DNA of 19,843 nucleotides from Oscillospiraceae bacterium (GTDB lineage Bacteria > Bacillota > Clostridia > Oscillospirales > Oscillospiraceae): the NCBI GenBank assembly GCA_016296235.1, contig JAEDJR010000014.1:1-19843 (forward strand), written 5' to 3'. The notes beneath the pieces were generated by a model. The model searched no databases. It saw only the letters and a program-made list of their open reading frames with translations, and was not told the DNA's origin. Both the position numbers and the translations under genes were made by a program. Numbering within the stretch: position 1 is the first letter of the stretch; each line of letters opens with the position of its first letter. Below are positions 13,434 through 19,843 of the stretch, in pieces.

Positions 13434-14705
13434 TTAAAACAGCTTCGTTCCCGCCACATATTTGGCGTAAATATTCCGGTCGTCTCCCAGATAGGCCGTC
13501 CGTTCCAGGCGTTCCCGCACCGACAGCGACTGCGGATGATCCAGGTTGGAATCGTCCAGCACCACGGCGTCGAATTCATAGCCCGGCTCAAAGGCGCCCA
13601 CGTCGCCGAAGAATTCGCCGCCGCCCCGGGTTGCCAGGTAGAACGCCGTATCAAAGGTCAGCGGCGCCACGCTCTGATCCTGCAGCCGCCAGCGGAGCTT
13701 GGATGCCTGGATGGCGTGGGTCATGGCCCGGAACATACTCTCCTGACTGCCGCCGGCCACGTCTGTGGCCAGGCCTACCTTCAGGCCGTAGTCCAGGAAT
13801 TTGTTGATGGGCGCCACACCGGAGGCCAGGTTCATATTGGATTCCGGCGAGTGGGCAATGAACACGCCGTTCTGCCGCATATACTCCATCTCCAGGGTAT
13901 CCGAGTGGACGCAGTGGGCCATAATGCACCGGTGATCTCCGCCGAACAGGCCGAATTTCCGGTACGCGTCGCCGTAGTTTCTGGCAGTGGGCACCAGCTC
14001 CCTGACCCAGGCGATTTCTCCGAAGTTCTCCGACAGGTGACTCTGCACCGGGATGTCAAACTCCGCCCGCAGATCCGCCAGGCGGTACATCAGATCGTCG
14101 GTACAGGAGGGAATAAACCGGGGCGTCAGAATGGGTTTTGTGCGCTGCCACTTCCCTGCCGTTTCCTCCAGCCACCGGCGGGTATTGCGCACGGACGCAA
14201 TGGTGGACGGCTCCGCCAGATACAGCGGCGCGTTTCGGTTCATATTGACCTTTCCCACATAGCTGACAAGGCCGGACTGTTCCATCTGCTCCATCAGCAG
14301 CTGGGTGGCCGGTACATGGACTGTGGCGAAGATGCAGGCGCGGGTGGTCTCACTGCGGCGCAGGTGCGCGACAAACTGACCGTAGGCGGCTGCGGCGTAG
14401 TCCAGATCGGCATATTTGGCCTCCTCCGGGAAGGTGTGGGTATTCAGCCAGTCCAGCAGCTCCATGTCCATGCCCAGTCCCCGGAAGGAGAACTGCGGGG
14501 CATGAATATGCAGATCCACCATGCCGGGCATAATCAGCTTGTCTCCGTAATCCGTCATGGGAAGGCTGCGGTATTTGGCCGGAAGAATCGGATAGACGCC
14601 GGCACAGCGGTCCTCTACACAGACGAGATAGTGGTTTTCCCGGATTCCAAGATGCGTTCTGTCCTGGCTCTGACAAATATGTCCTTTCAGTACAAAGTTT
14701 GCCAT
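13434..14705 (-). CDS. guaD: Guanine deaminase (amidohydrolase family)
   Basis: A 423-residue zinc amidohydrolase, expected to convert guanine to xanthine and ammonia in purine salvage or breakdown. Motifs: PGMVDLHIHAPQFSFRG with the metal pair His66/His68, HLSEN (His223, Glu226), HCVHS (His264) and the late Asp315 in TDVAGG. HIHAPQ and HLSEN are typical of guanine deaminases among amidohydrolases; a related aminohydrolase is the fallback. I start at ATG 14705, which has AGGGGAG seven bases upstream; an ATG six bases earlier is too close to it, and longer forms read into the promoter. First gene of the operon with the NifX fusion and the Fe-S aldo/keto reductase, opposite a WYL regulator. Confidence 0.88.
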   Translation of the reverse strand: MANFVLKGHICQSQDRTHLGIRENHYLVCVEDRCAGVYPILPAKYRSLPMTDYGDKLIMPGMVDLHIHAPQFSFRGLGMDMELLDWLNTHTFPEEAKYADLDYAAAAYGQFVAHLRRSETTRACIFATVHVPATQLLMEQMEQSGLVSYVGKVNMNRNAPLYLAEPSTIASVRNTRRWLEETAGKWQRTKPILTPRFIPSCTDDLMYRLADLRAEFDIPVQSHLSENFGEIAWVRELVPTARNYGDAYRKFGLFGGDHRCIMAHCVHSDTLEMEYMRQNGVFIAHSPESNMNLASGVAPINKFLDYGLKVGLATDVAGGSQESMFRAMTHAIQASKLRWRLQDQSVAPLTFDTAFYLATRGGGEFFGDVGAFEPGYEFDAVVLDDSNLDHPQSLSVRERLERTAYLGDDRNIYAKYVAGTKLF

Positions 14706-14729
14706 GGGCATTCTCCCCTTTCTGTTTCC

Positions 14730-14735
14730 AGTATA
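14730..14735 (-). promoter_or_regulatory. Extended -10 promoter of the guanine deaminase operon
   Basis: Minus strand TGCTATACT gives a TGn-extended -10 (TATACT at 14730-14735). No good -35 is seen 17 bases upstream, as expected where an extended -10 or an activator compensates. Confidence 0.55.
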
Positions 14736-14778
14736 GCACAGCGGCGGCAAAACTTCTACGGTTGTTTTTCTGTCCTGT

Positions 14779-14792
14779 TTATTGTACAATAA
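14779..14792. promoter_or_regulatory. Perfect 14-bp palindrome, candidate WYL-regulator operator
   Basis: TTATTGTACAATAA is a perfect palindrome in the 122-base gap between the divergent guanine deaminase and WYL regulator genes. It lies just upstream of an extended -10 on the plus strand (TGCTAGAAT, 14796-14804) and about 45 bases upstream of the minus-strand -10. The position suits regulation of both directions. Confidence 0.55.
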
Positions 14793-14795
14793 TTT

Positions 14796-14804
14796 TGCTA
14801 GAAT
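14796..14804 (+). promoter_or_regulatory. Extended -10 promoter of the WYL regulator gene
   Basis: TGCTAGAAT is an extended -10 (TAGAAT at 14799-14804). The -35 region is weak and overlaps the palindrome's left flank, so the palindrome-binding factor may activate or repress here. Confidence 0.5.
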
Positions 14805-14827
14805 CATTTGGAAAGGAGGCGGATGCC

Positions 14828-15805
14828 ATGGCTAAATCAGAAGGCCAAAAATTGAAGCTCCTGTACATCAAAGAGCTGCTGGAGGAGCAGTCCGACGAAG
14901 AACATCTGGTTTCGGTTCAGCAGATCCTGGACTACCTGGCCGCACACGGCATCACGGCTGAACGCAAATCCGTCTATGGCGATATCGCCTGTCTGCAGGA
15001 TTTCGGTATGGACATCATCTGCAAGCCGGGCCGGGGCGGCGGCTACTTCCTGGCGTCAAGGGATTTCGAGCTGCCGGAGCTGAAACTCCTGGTGGACGCC
15101 GTGCAGTCGTCGCGGTTTCTCACCTCGAAGAAATCCATGCAGCTGATTGAAAAACTCAGCCACATGGTCAGCATCCACCAGGCCGGCAGCCTGAAGCGCC
15201 AGGTGATGGTCTCCGGCCGGGTGAAAACCATGAATGAGAGCATCTATTACAATGTGGACCGGCTCCATGAGGCCATCGCGCAGAATTCTCAGATCCGCTT
15301 TCGCTATACGGAGTGGGGCCTGGACGGCCAGCGGCACAACCGGCCCGGCGTTTACGAAGCCAGCCCCTATGCCCTGGTCTGGGATGATGAGAACTACTAC
15401 CTGGTGGCCTACTCCCAGCGCCACGGCATCACCCACTATCGGGTGGACAAGATGGCGGAGATTACCATGACCGGAGAGAAACGCTATCTGGCTCCGGAGG
15501 CAAAGCAGCTCAGCGCCGCGTCCTATGGACGCAATGTCTTCGGCATGTTCGGCGGCGCCACCACCCGGGTCAGAATGCGGTTCCACAACTCCCTGGCCGG
15601 CGTGGTTCTGGACCGGTTCGGCACGGATACCATGCTGATTCCCGATGGAGCGGAGCACTTTGTCTTCTCCATGGAGATTGCCGTTTCGCCCCTGTTCCTG
15701 GGGTGGCTGGCCGGTTTCGGCGACCGGGCCAGAATTCTATCCCCCCAGAGCGTCATTGACGACTATGTCGCCCTGTGCAGGCCGGCGCTGGAGCAGTACG
15801 AGTAA
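14828..15805 (+). CDS. WYL-domain (YafY-type) transcriptional regulator
   Basis: A 325-residue regulator. Residues about 8-75 are a winged helix-turn-helix (LLYIKELLEEQ, VSVQQILDYLAAHG, AERKSVYGDIACL, GRGGGYFLASR). Residues about 143-225 are a WYL domain (FRYTEWGLDG, ASPYALVWDDENYYLVAYS, HYRVDKM), a presumed small-ligand or nucleic-acid sensing module. Residues 240-320 are the WYL C-terminal extension. ATG 14828 has AAGGAGG eight bases upstream. Its position opposite the guanine deaminase operon with a shared palindrome makes it the likely regulator of that operon; a purine-related ligand is a guess. Its stop is one base from the convergent kinase stop. Confidence 0.88.
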   Translation: MAKSEGQKLKLLYIKELLEEQSDEEHLVSVQQILDYLAAHGITAERKSVYGDIACLQDFGMDIICKPGRGGGYFLASRDFELPELKLLVDAVQSSRFLTSKKSMQLIEKLSHMVSIHQAGSLKRQVMVSGRVKTMNESIYYNVDRLHEAIAQNSQIRFRYTEWGLDGQRHNRPGVYEASPYALVWDDENYYLVAYSQRHGITHYRVDKMAEITMTGEKRYLAPEAKQLSAASYGRNVFGMFGGATTRVRMRFHNSLAGVVLDRFGTDTMLIPDGAEHFVFSMEIAVSPLFLGWLAGFGDRARILSPQSVIDDYVALCRPALEQYE

Positions 15806-15806
15806 G

Positions 15807-16793
15807 CTATTCAAATACGCGCTCCGTCTGGTCAAACCGAATGCCGGCGGTGGTTCCGACGCCGGGCTTTGAGGTCAGCTCCAGGGTATGGCCCAGCTTT
15901 TTCAGCACCTGGCTGCACAGATACAGCCCAATTCCCGAGGCCTTCTGATCCCGGCGGCCGTTACAGCCCGTATACCCCTTCTCACAGACCCGGGGCAGAT
16001 CCTCCGGGGCGATGCCGATGCCGTTATCCGCAACACACAGCCTGCCGTCCCGGAAACAGACGTTGACAGTTCCCTTGGGCGTATACTTGACGGCATTGGA
16101 CAGCAGCTGCTCCAGAGCAAAGCACAGCCATTTCTCATCGGTCACCACCGTCTGGGCCATGGGCTGCAGCTCCAGGCGAACCTTGCTCTGAATGAACAGC
16201 GGCGCCAGTTTCCGGACGGATTTCCGCACCGCTGTCTCCAAATCGCAGGGACGGAGCACATAATCGCTGCTGTCCGGGCCCAGACGGACGTAGGCCAGCA
16301 CCATCTCCACATATTGACTGATGCGCAGCAGCTGCGCGGACAGCTCCCAGCTCAGGGGCGTATCTTCCTTTTGCAGCAGCAGATTCATGGCGGAGATCGG
16401 CGTCTTGATCTGGTGCACCCAGAGGGTATAGTAGTCCGCCAGATCCCGTTCCCGGCGATCCCGGCGGGTGATGGCAGTGGACATCTGCCGCTGCTGGGTG
16501 CGGAGCAGCTCCTGATAGTCCTGCTCCACCAGATCCCATGGCTCCGGCAGCTGATTCAGGGTCAGCTCCAGTTGATTCAGGGCGGCGTTCAGCTCCAGAT
16601 GGCGGCGGCGGTAAGATAGAAAGCCCGCCAGCAGCCCCAGCGCCAGCATGGTCATGCAAAGAAGGAGTCCGTAGCCCACCGCCCCTCCCGGAACCTCATA
16701 GAGCCAGCCAATCAGGGACACCAATGCCAGGGTCAGCGCATACAGCGCCAGCCAGGCACGCTGCTTCCATAGAAAGCTTCCAAACAGTTTCAT
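15807..16793 (-). CDS. Bce-like intramembrane-sensing histidine kinase
   Basis: A 328-residue sensor kinase. Two membrane segments near residues 14-33 and 38-60 leave only a few residues outside, the mark of intramembrane-sensing kinases. H-box WVHQIKTPISAM with phospho-acceptor His127; N-box Asn233 in EQLLSNAVKYTP; G-boxes DNGIGI (256-261) and GIGLYL (287-292). HQIKTPI is typical of the BceS/VirS-like group, whose members usually sense antimicrobial peptides through a partner ABC transporter. No such transporter is adjacent here. The ATG overlaps the response regulator stop (ATGA). Confidence 0.9.
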   Translation of the reverse strand: MKLFGSFLWKQRAWLALYALTLALVSLIGWLYEVPGGAVGYGLLLCMTMLALGLLAGFLSYRRRHLELNAALNQLELTLNQLPEPWDLVEQDYQELLRTQQRQMSTAITRRDRRERDLADYYTLWVHQIKTPISAMNLLLQKEDTPLSWELSAQLLRISQYVEMVLAYVRLGPDSSDYVLRPCDLETAVRKSVRKLAPLFIQSKVRLELQPMAQTVVTDEKWLCFALEQLLSNAVKYTPKGTVNVCFRDGRLCVADNGIGIAPEDLPRVCEKGYTGCNGRRDQKASGIGLYLCSQVLKKLGHTLELTSKPGVGTTAGIRFDQTERVFE

Positions 16794-17458
16794 CCCACCT
16801 GATACCCCATGCCCTTTCGGGTGACGATTAAGTTCTCCACCCCGACCGTTTCCAGCGTCCGCCGGAGTCTGGCAACGTTGACGCTGAGGGTGTTTTCATC
16901 CACAAAGCAGTCGCTCTCCCAAAGCCGCTGCATCAGCAGCTCCCGGCTGACAGTCTTTCCGCGGTTCTCCATGAGCACCTGCAAAATCCGCAGCTCATTG
17001 CGGGTCAGCGCCGTGGTTTTTCCCTGGCAGGAAACCGTACCGTCTGTCAGGCACAGCTGTACCGGGCCGCAGGAAAGAACCTCTGAGGCTACGGCAAAAT
17101 CGTAGGTCCGGCGCAGCAGTGCCTGAATCTTTGCCACCAGAACGGGCAAATCAAAGGGCTTCGCAATAAAATCATCGCCGCCCATCTGAATGGCTGTCAG
17201 CACATTGAGGTTGTCCGCCGCAGACGACAGGAAAATCACCGGCACCTTGGAGTGAACGCGGATTTCCCTGCACCAGTGAAAGCCGTTGTAGAACGGCAGC
17301 ATCAGATCCAGAAGCACCAGCTGCGGCTTTTCCCGCAGGAATTCCTCTGTGATATTCTGAAAATCTTCTGCCACATGGCAGTCATATCCCCACGCCTGCA
17401 AATGCCGGGACACCGTTTCGGCGATGGTTGCATCGTCCTCCACCAAAAACAGCTTCAT
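16790..17458 (-). CDS. OmpR/PhoB-family response regulator
   Basis: A 222-residue regulator. Receiver domain 1-110: acidic pair Asp8/Asp9, phospho-acceptor Asp51 in LLDLMLP, switch Ser in FLSSA and Lys100 in IAKPFDLP. C-terminal winged helix (about 130-222): LTRNELRILQVLMENRGKTVSRELL, then VNVARLRRTLE and GMGYQVG. ATG 17458 has AAAGGAGGGAG just upstream; a longer reading to 17599 would run through the promoter and is rejected. The FIAKPFDLPVLVAKIQALLRR segment resembles BceR-type regulators. It overlaps the kinase gene by four bases. Confidence 0.93.
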   Translation of the reverse strand: MKLFLVEDDATIAETVSRHLQAWGYDCHVAEDFQNITEEFLREKPQLVLLDLMLPFYNGFHWCREIRVHSKVPVIFLSSAADNLNVLTAIQMGGDDFIAKPFDLPVLVAKIQALLRRTYDFAVASEVLSCGPVQLCLTDGTVSCQGKTTALTRNELRILQVLMENRGKTVSRELLMQRLWESDCFVDENTLSVNVARLRRTLETVGVENLIVTRKGMGYQVG

Positions 17459-17479
17459 TCCGCTCCCTCCTTTTTCTCT

Positions 17480-17508
17480 ATTATAATGCGTACCGTAAGC
17501 CGCCGCAA
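17480..17508 (-). promoter_or_regulatory. Promoter of the two-component system
   Basis: Minus strand TTGCGG (17503-17508), 17 bases, TATAAT (17480-17485), directly upstream of the AAAGGAGG site. Confidence 0.7.
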
Positions 17509-17533
17509 GCCCTGATCCAAACGCGCAGAAAGT

Positions 17534-17568
17534 AAAAAAGCACCGCCTTTTCAGAAGAAAAGACGGTG
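17534..17568 (-). terminator. Terminator of tRNA-Thr
   Basis: Minus strand CACCGTCTTTTC and GAAAAGGCGGTG form a 12-bp stem with one mismatch and loop TTCT, then CTTTTTT. It starts about five bases after the tRNA 3' end. Confidence 0.85.
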
Positions 17569-17573
17569 TATTG

Positions 17574-17649
17574 TGGAGCTGGTAATGTGACTCGAACACA
17601 CGACCTGCTGATTACGAATCAGCTGCTCTACCGACTGAGCTATACCAGC
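17574..17649 (-). tRNA. tRNA-Thr (anticodon CGT)
   Basis: Acceptor stem GCTGGTA/TACCAGC, D-arm GCTCAGTCGGTAGAGC, anticodon stem GCTGA/TCAGC with loop TTCGTAA (anticodon CGT, reads ACG), T-arm with TTCGAGT loop, and encoded TCCA end. 76 bases. All four arms pair fully. Confidence 0.96.
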
Positions 17650-17663
17650 AATTCAGCTTGTGT

Positions 17664-17692
17664 ATTATATCACGAGAGTTTCCATTCGTCAA
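17664..17692 (-). promoter_or_regulatory. Promoter of tRNA-Thr
   Basis: Minus strand TTGACG (17687-17692), 17 bases, TATAAT (17664-17669), with the mature tRNA starting about 15 bases downstream of the -10 box. Confidence 0.85.
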
Positions 17693-17742
17693 CGGTTAAT
17701 TCCACGCTTTTCATCTCTTTTTCTGTCGGTATGTTTTTTTAC

Positions 17743-17771
17743 TTGACATACCGGAAGATTCTTCATATAAT
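17743..17771 (+). promoter_or_regulatory. Promoter of tRNA-Pro
   Basis: TTGACA (17743-17748), 17 bases, TATAAT (17766-17771): full consensus. The tRNA begins 12 bases after the -10 box. Confidence 0.92.
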
Positions 17772-17782
17772 AGGAGAGCTAT

Positions 17783-17859
17783 CGGGGTGTGGCGAAGCTT
17801 GGTATCGCGCTTGGTTCGGGTCCAAGAGGCCTCGGGTTCGAATCCCGACACTCCGACCA
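17783..17859 (+). tRNA. tRNA-Pro (anticodon CGG)
   Basis: Acceptor stem CGGGGTG/CACTCCG (one G-U), D-arm, anticodon stem CTTGG/CCAAG with loop TTCGGGT (anticodon CGG, reads CCG), T-arm TCGGG-TTCGAAT-CCCGA, and encoded ACCA end. 77 bases. Confidence 0.96.
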
Positions 17860-17895
17860 ATCTGAGTATCCTTTGGGATACTCAGATTTCTTTTT
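17859..17895 (+). terminator. Terminator of tRNA-Pro
   Basis: A perfect 13-bp stem, AATCTGAGTATCC / GGATACTCAGATT with loop TTTG, followed by TCTTTTT. It abuts the tRNA CCA end. Confidence 0.92.
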
Positions 17896-17916
17896 GCCGG
17901 ATCCTTGCCGGCCGGA

Positions 17917-17958
17917 GAGGTTGTCTCACTTGCGTGAGAGACAGCCTCTTTTCTTTTT
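17917..17958 (+). terminator. Second, tandem terminator after tRNA-Pro
   Basis: GAGGTTGTCTCAC and GTGAGAGACAGCCTC form a stem with one two-base bulge and a G-U pair around loop TTGC, followed by TTTTCTTTTT. It is oriented like the first and would catch read-through before the convergent LysR gene. Confidence 0.7.
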
Positions 17959-17974
17959 GGATGTTCAACACCGG

Positions 17975-18883
17975 TCAGCCATCGCAATGCCTCTCCTTTG
18001 AGAAATCCAGAAAGCATTGCAGCGCTGCGTTCTGATGCTTATGCTTCCAGAGCATGAAGATGTCTTCGTGCTCGTCCGCTGCATGCATGGGGAGAAAGAT
18101 CAGATGATCCGCGTTGGTGAGTTTTGCCACGCTGTAGGCCGGCAGGATGGCTATTCCCTCTTCGGCGGCAACCATAATCAGCAAACTTTCGATATCATTG
18201 CTTTTGATTAGAATCTTTGGCTTATAGCCTGCCTTCTCATAAAGCTGCATATAATATGCATCGCCAAAGGAATCTCCGCTGCCGGAGGGGGACATGTATA
18301 GGATTGTCTCATCCCGAAGATCTTCGCGCCGCAGAGACTTGCGGGAGGCAAACGGATGTCCCGCATACAGCGCGACGCAAAGCCTCGAGCGCATATCAAG
18401 CCTCCACGCGATGTCCTCGTTTGACCGAAGGTTTGTGCTGTCCCATGCGAATATCACATCGAACTCGTTTGTCAGCAGCTTTTCCGCCAGCCCGTCGGTG
18501 TCCTCTCGGACGCAGGTAAAGAGAATATTGGGGTATGCCCGATGGAATGCCCGCAGCCTGTCCGAGAGATCAGACCGTTCGTAGCCCTTTTCGTAGCCGA
18601 TCCGGATAATACCCACCGCACCGGTTGAGGCCTCCTGGGTTCTGACCACCGCTTCATCAACTCTGGCCAGGATCGCCTTTGCCTCCTGATAGAACACATT
18701 CCCCGCCGGGGTAAGCTCGATCGGTCGTTTCTGGCGGTTGATGAGCTGCATGCCGAGGCTATCCTCCAACGCTTTGATCTGCTGCGTAATGGCAGTCTGT
18801 GTGATATAGTGGCAATCGGCAGCCTTGGTAAAGCTGCGGTAGGATGCCACGGATACAAAGTATCTAAGCTGATTGAGATGCAT
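17975..18883 (-). CDS. LysR-family transcriptional regulator
   Basis: A 302-residue regulator. Residues 1-60 are the LysR helix-turn-helix (MHLNQLRYFVSVASYRSF, then AADCHYITQTAITQQIKALEDSLG); the rest is the two-lobed effector-binding domain (GIIRIGYEKG, LTNEFDVIFAW, SNDIESLLIMVAAEEGIAILP). I use ATG 18883, with GGAG six bases upstream, since the fold begins there; a longer in-frame start at 18925 would cover the promoter. It is divergent from the YitT gene, which it probably controls along with itself. Effector unknown. No leftward terminator is seen after it. Confidence 0.92.
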   Translation of the reverse strand: MHLNQLRYFVSVASYRSFTKAADCHYITQTAITQQIKALEDSLGMQLINRQKRPIELTPAGNVFYQEAKAILARVDEAVVRTQEASTGAVGIIRIGYEKGYERSDLSDRLRAFHRAYPNILFTCVREDTDGLAEKLLTNEFDVIFAWDSTNLRSNEDIAWRLDMRSRLCVALYAGHPFASRKSLRREDLRDETILYMSPSGSGDSFGDAYYMQLYEKAGYKPKILIKSNDIESLLIMVAAEEGIAILPAYSVAKLTNADHLIFLPMHAADEHEDIFMLWKHKHQNAALQCFLDFSKERHCDG

Positions 18884-18898
18884 AACCGCTCCAATTTT

Positions 18899-18913
18899 AT
18901 AAGTTTTCCTTAT
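18899..18913. promoter_or_regulatory. LysR-type inverted repeat
   Basis: ATAAG-TTTTC-CTTAT is a 15-bp inverted repeat with the T/A-rich ends and spacing of LysR boxes. It overlaps the end of the minus-strand -10 box of the lysR gene, the usual autoregulation position. A further CTTAT half-site lies at 18973-18977. Confidence 0.55.
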
Positions 18914-18941
18914 TATATCATGCAATCATTCCTGTTGTCAC
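18912..18941 (-). promoter_or_regulatory. Promoter of the LysR gene
   Basis: Minus strand GTGACA (18936-18941), 18 bases, TATAAT (18912-18917). Its -35 overlaps that of the YitT promoter. Confidence 0.7.
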
Positions 18942-18963
18942 TCCCAAAATTCAAGATTATAAT
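18935..18963 (+). promoter_or_regulatory. Promoter of the YitT-family gene
   Basis: TTGTCA (18935-18940), 17 bases, TATAAT (18958-18963), about 30 bases before the start codon. Confidence 0.8.
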
Positions 18964-18994
18964 TTATTAAAACTTATTTTGGATGGGTGCACAG

Positions 18995-19843
18995 ATGAAG
19001 AAATATATTCAGCCGCTGATTTCTGTGATCGAAATGCTGGTCGGAGCCGCACTGACAGCCGCAGCCTTCGGTTTCATCATTGTTCCCCAGGGCTTTGCCG
19101 CCGGCGGTGTAACAGGTCTTTCCAGAATCATAATCAGAATCATCCCCGTACCGCTGTCTGTGGTGGTTTTCATCGTAAACATGGGCCTTTTGATCCTTGG
19201 GCTTGTTTTTGTTGGCAAAGAATTTGTCGCAAAAACGGCTGCAATCAGCGTATTGTTTCCCGCCCTGCTCGAGGTTTTTTCACGCTACTCCCTGCGTTCT
19301 ATTGAACAGGATCCCATGCTCTGCACCATTGTGGCAGGCGTGATGCTCGGCGCCGGTGTGGGACTGATCCTGCGCAGCGGTGCATCCTCAGGCGGTTTCG
19401 ATATCCTTGCGGTCATCCTGAATAGAAAGTTCAAAGTCTCCGTGGCCGCTGTTCTGAATATCTGTGATGCATCAGTCATTATCATGCAGTCCCTGCGGCA
19501 GCCGCTGAATCAGGCCATCTACGGCATCATGGTCATCACCATCAGCGCAGCAATTGTCAGCCGCATTGTAACCCTCGGCACCGGGGAGAGCCAGGTCATG
19601 ATTTTTTCCGAACATCACGATGCCATCAGAGACGCTTTGCTCCATGAGCTTGACGTGGGAATGACCTCCTTCAACGCGGAGACAGGTTTCCGCCAGAAGC
19701 AGATAAAGGTCATTGTCTCCGTTGTGCCTTATCAGAAAGTTGTGCCGATGAAGCGAATCATCATGGGTGCAGACCCCACCGCCTTCGTGGTGATTGGCGA
19801 AATACGAAATGTCCTCGGCAGAGGCTATACACTCAATCGGTAA
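18995..19843 (+). CDS. YitT family membrane protein (DUF161/DUF2179)
   Basis: A 282-residue inner-membrane protein. Five or so hydrophobic segments fill residues about 5-205 (SVIEMLVGAALTAAAFGFIIVPQG, LSVVVFIVNMGLLILGLVFVG, VAGVMLGAGVGLILRSGASSGG and others), with the GG-V-TGLSRI and SGASSGGFDI motifs of the YitT family. Residues about 210-280 are the soluble DUF2179 domain (DAIRDALLHELDVGMTSFNAETGF, DPTAFVVIGEIRNVLGRGY). Function unknown; transport is presumed. ATG 18995 is favoured because GGATGGG lies about eight bases upstream; ATG 18983 (four residues longer) has no ribosome site. The stop codon TAA is the last triplet of the window, so the gene is complete. Confidence 0.9.
   Translation: MKKYIQPLISVIEMLVGAALTAAAFGFIIVPQGFAAGGVTGLSRIIIRIIPVPLSVVVFIVNMGLLILGLVFVGKEFVAKTAAISVLFPALLEVFSRYSLRSIEQDPMLCTIVAGVMLGAGVGLILRSGASSGGFDILAVILNRKFKVSVAAVLNICDASVIIMQSLRQPLNQAIYGIMVITISAAIVSRIVTLGTGESQVMIFSEHHDAIRDALLHELDVGMTSFNAETGFRQKQIKVIVSVVPYQKVVPMKRIIMGADPTAFVVIGEIRNVLGRGYTLNR

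Noticed and set aside
11643..14792. A 1049-residue open frame on the plus strand
   Set aside because: It is antisense to three well-supported genes (aldo/keto reductase, NifX fusion, guanine deaminase), has a low-complexity composition and no domain; GC-rich codon use on the other strand removes stops.
17459..17599. N-terminal extension of the response regulator
   Set aside because: It reads through the promoter, the tRNA terminator and part of the tRNA gene; the receiver fold starts at the ATG at 17458.

Overview
The window looks like chromosomal DNA of a fairly GC-rich, Gram-positive anaerobe of the class Clostridia, most likely an Oscillospiraceae-type gut bacterium. This is inferred from strong AGGAGG ribosome sites, clear sigma-A promoters, a DUF2284 protein, a DUF3786 protein, an aldo/keto reductase with a ferredoxin-like tail, a YitT protein, and short GC-rich palindromic repeats between genes. 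I see no phage, transposase, integrase or CRISPR array.

Region 1 (1-5530) is a transport and probable drug-defence block on the minus strand. A self-regulated-looking XRE repressor (2455-3384) overlaps an ABC exporter half-transporter (792-2516), followed by a DUF3786 gene (134-757). Upstream lies an ABC-F ATPase (3496-5028) with an unusually readable leader: promoter, a three-codon upstream ORF (Met-Arg-Arg-stop), a nested hairpin, a split antiterminator and an intrinsic terminator just before the gene's ribosome site. This is the most interesting element of the window. The rest of the 5029-5529 gap holds palindromic repeats.

Region 2 (5530-8050) is a compact heavy-metal efflux operon on the minus strand: an ArsR/SmtB-type sensor, a 73-residue HMA metal-binding protein, and a P1B-type Zn/Cd/Pb ATPase that lacks its own HMA domain. 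A 16-bp inverted repeat operator lies at the promoter start site. That promoter shares its -35 bases with the divergent promoter of mnmE (8114-9472).

Region 3 (9473-11680) has a DUF2284 metal-binding protein convergent with mnmE, then a HAD hydrolase and an aromatic-acid-exporter-like membrane protein in one operon closed by a bidirectional terminator.

Region 4 (11682-15805) is a three-gene minus-strand operon: guanine deaminase, a NifX/DUF1292 fusion with a His/Cys-rich linker, and an iron-sulfur aldo/keto reductase. It faces a divergent WYL-domain regulator across a 14-bp perfect palindrome.

Region 5 (15807-19843) has a Bce-like two-component system (response regulator and intramembrane-sensing kinase) without its usual ABC transporter, a divergent pair of tRNA genes (Thr-CGT on minus, Pro-CGG on plus) with good promoters and terminators, and a divergent LysR regulator / YitT membrane protein pair. 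The YitT stop codon is the last triplet of the window.
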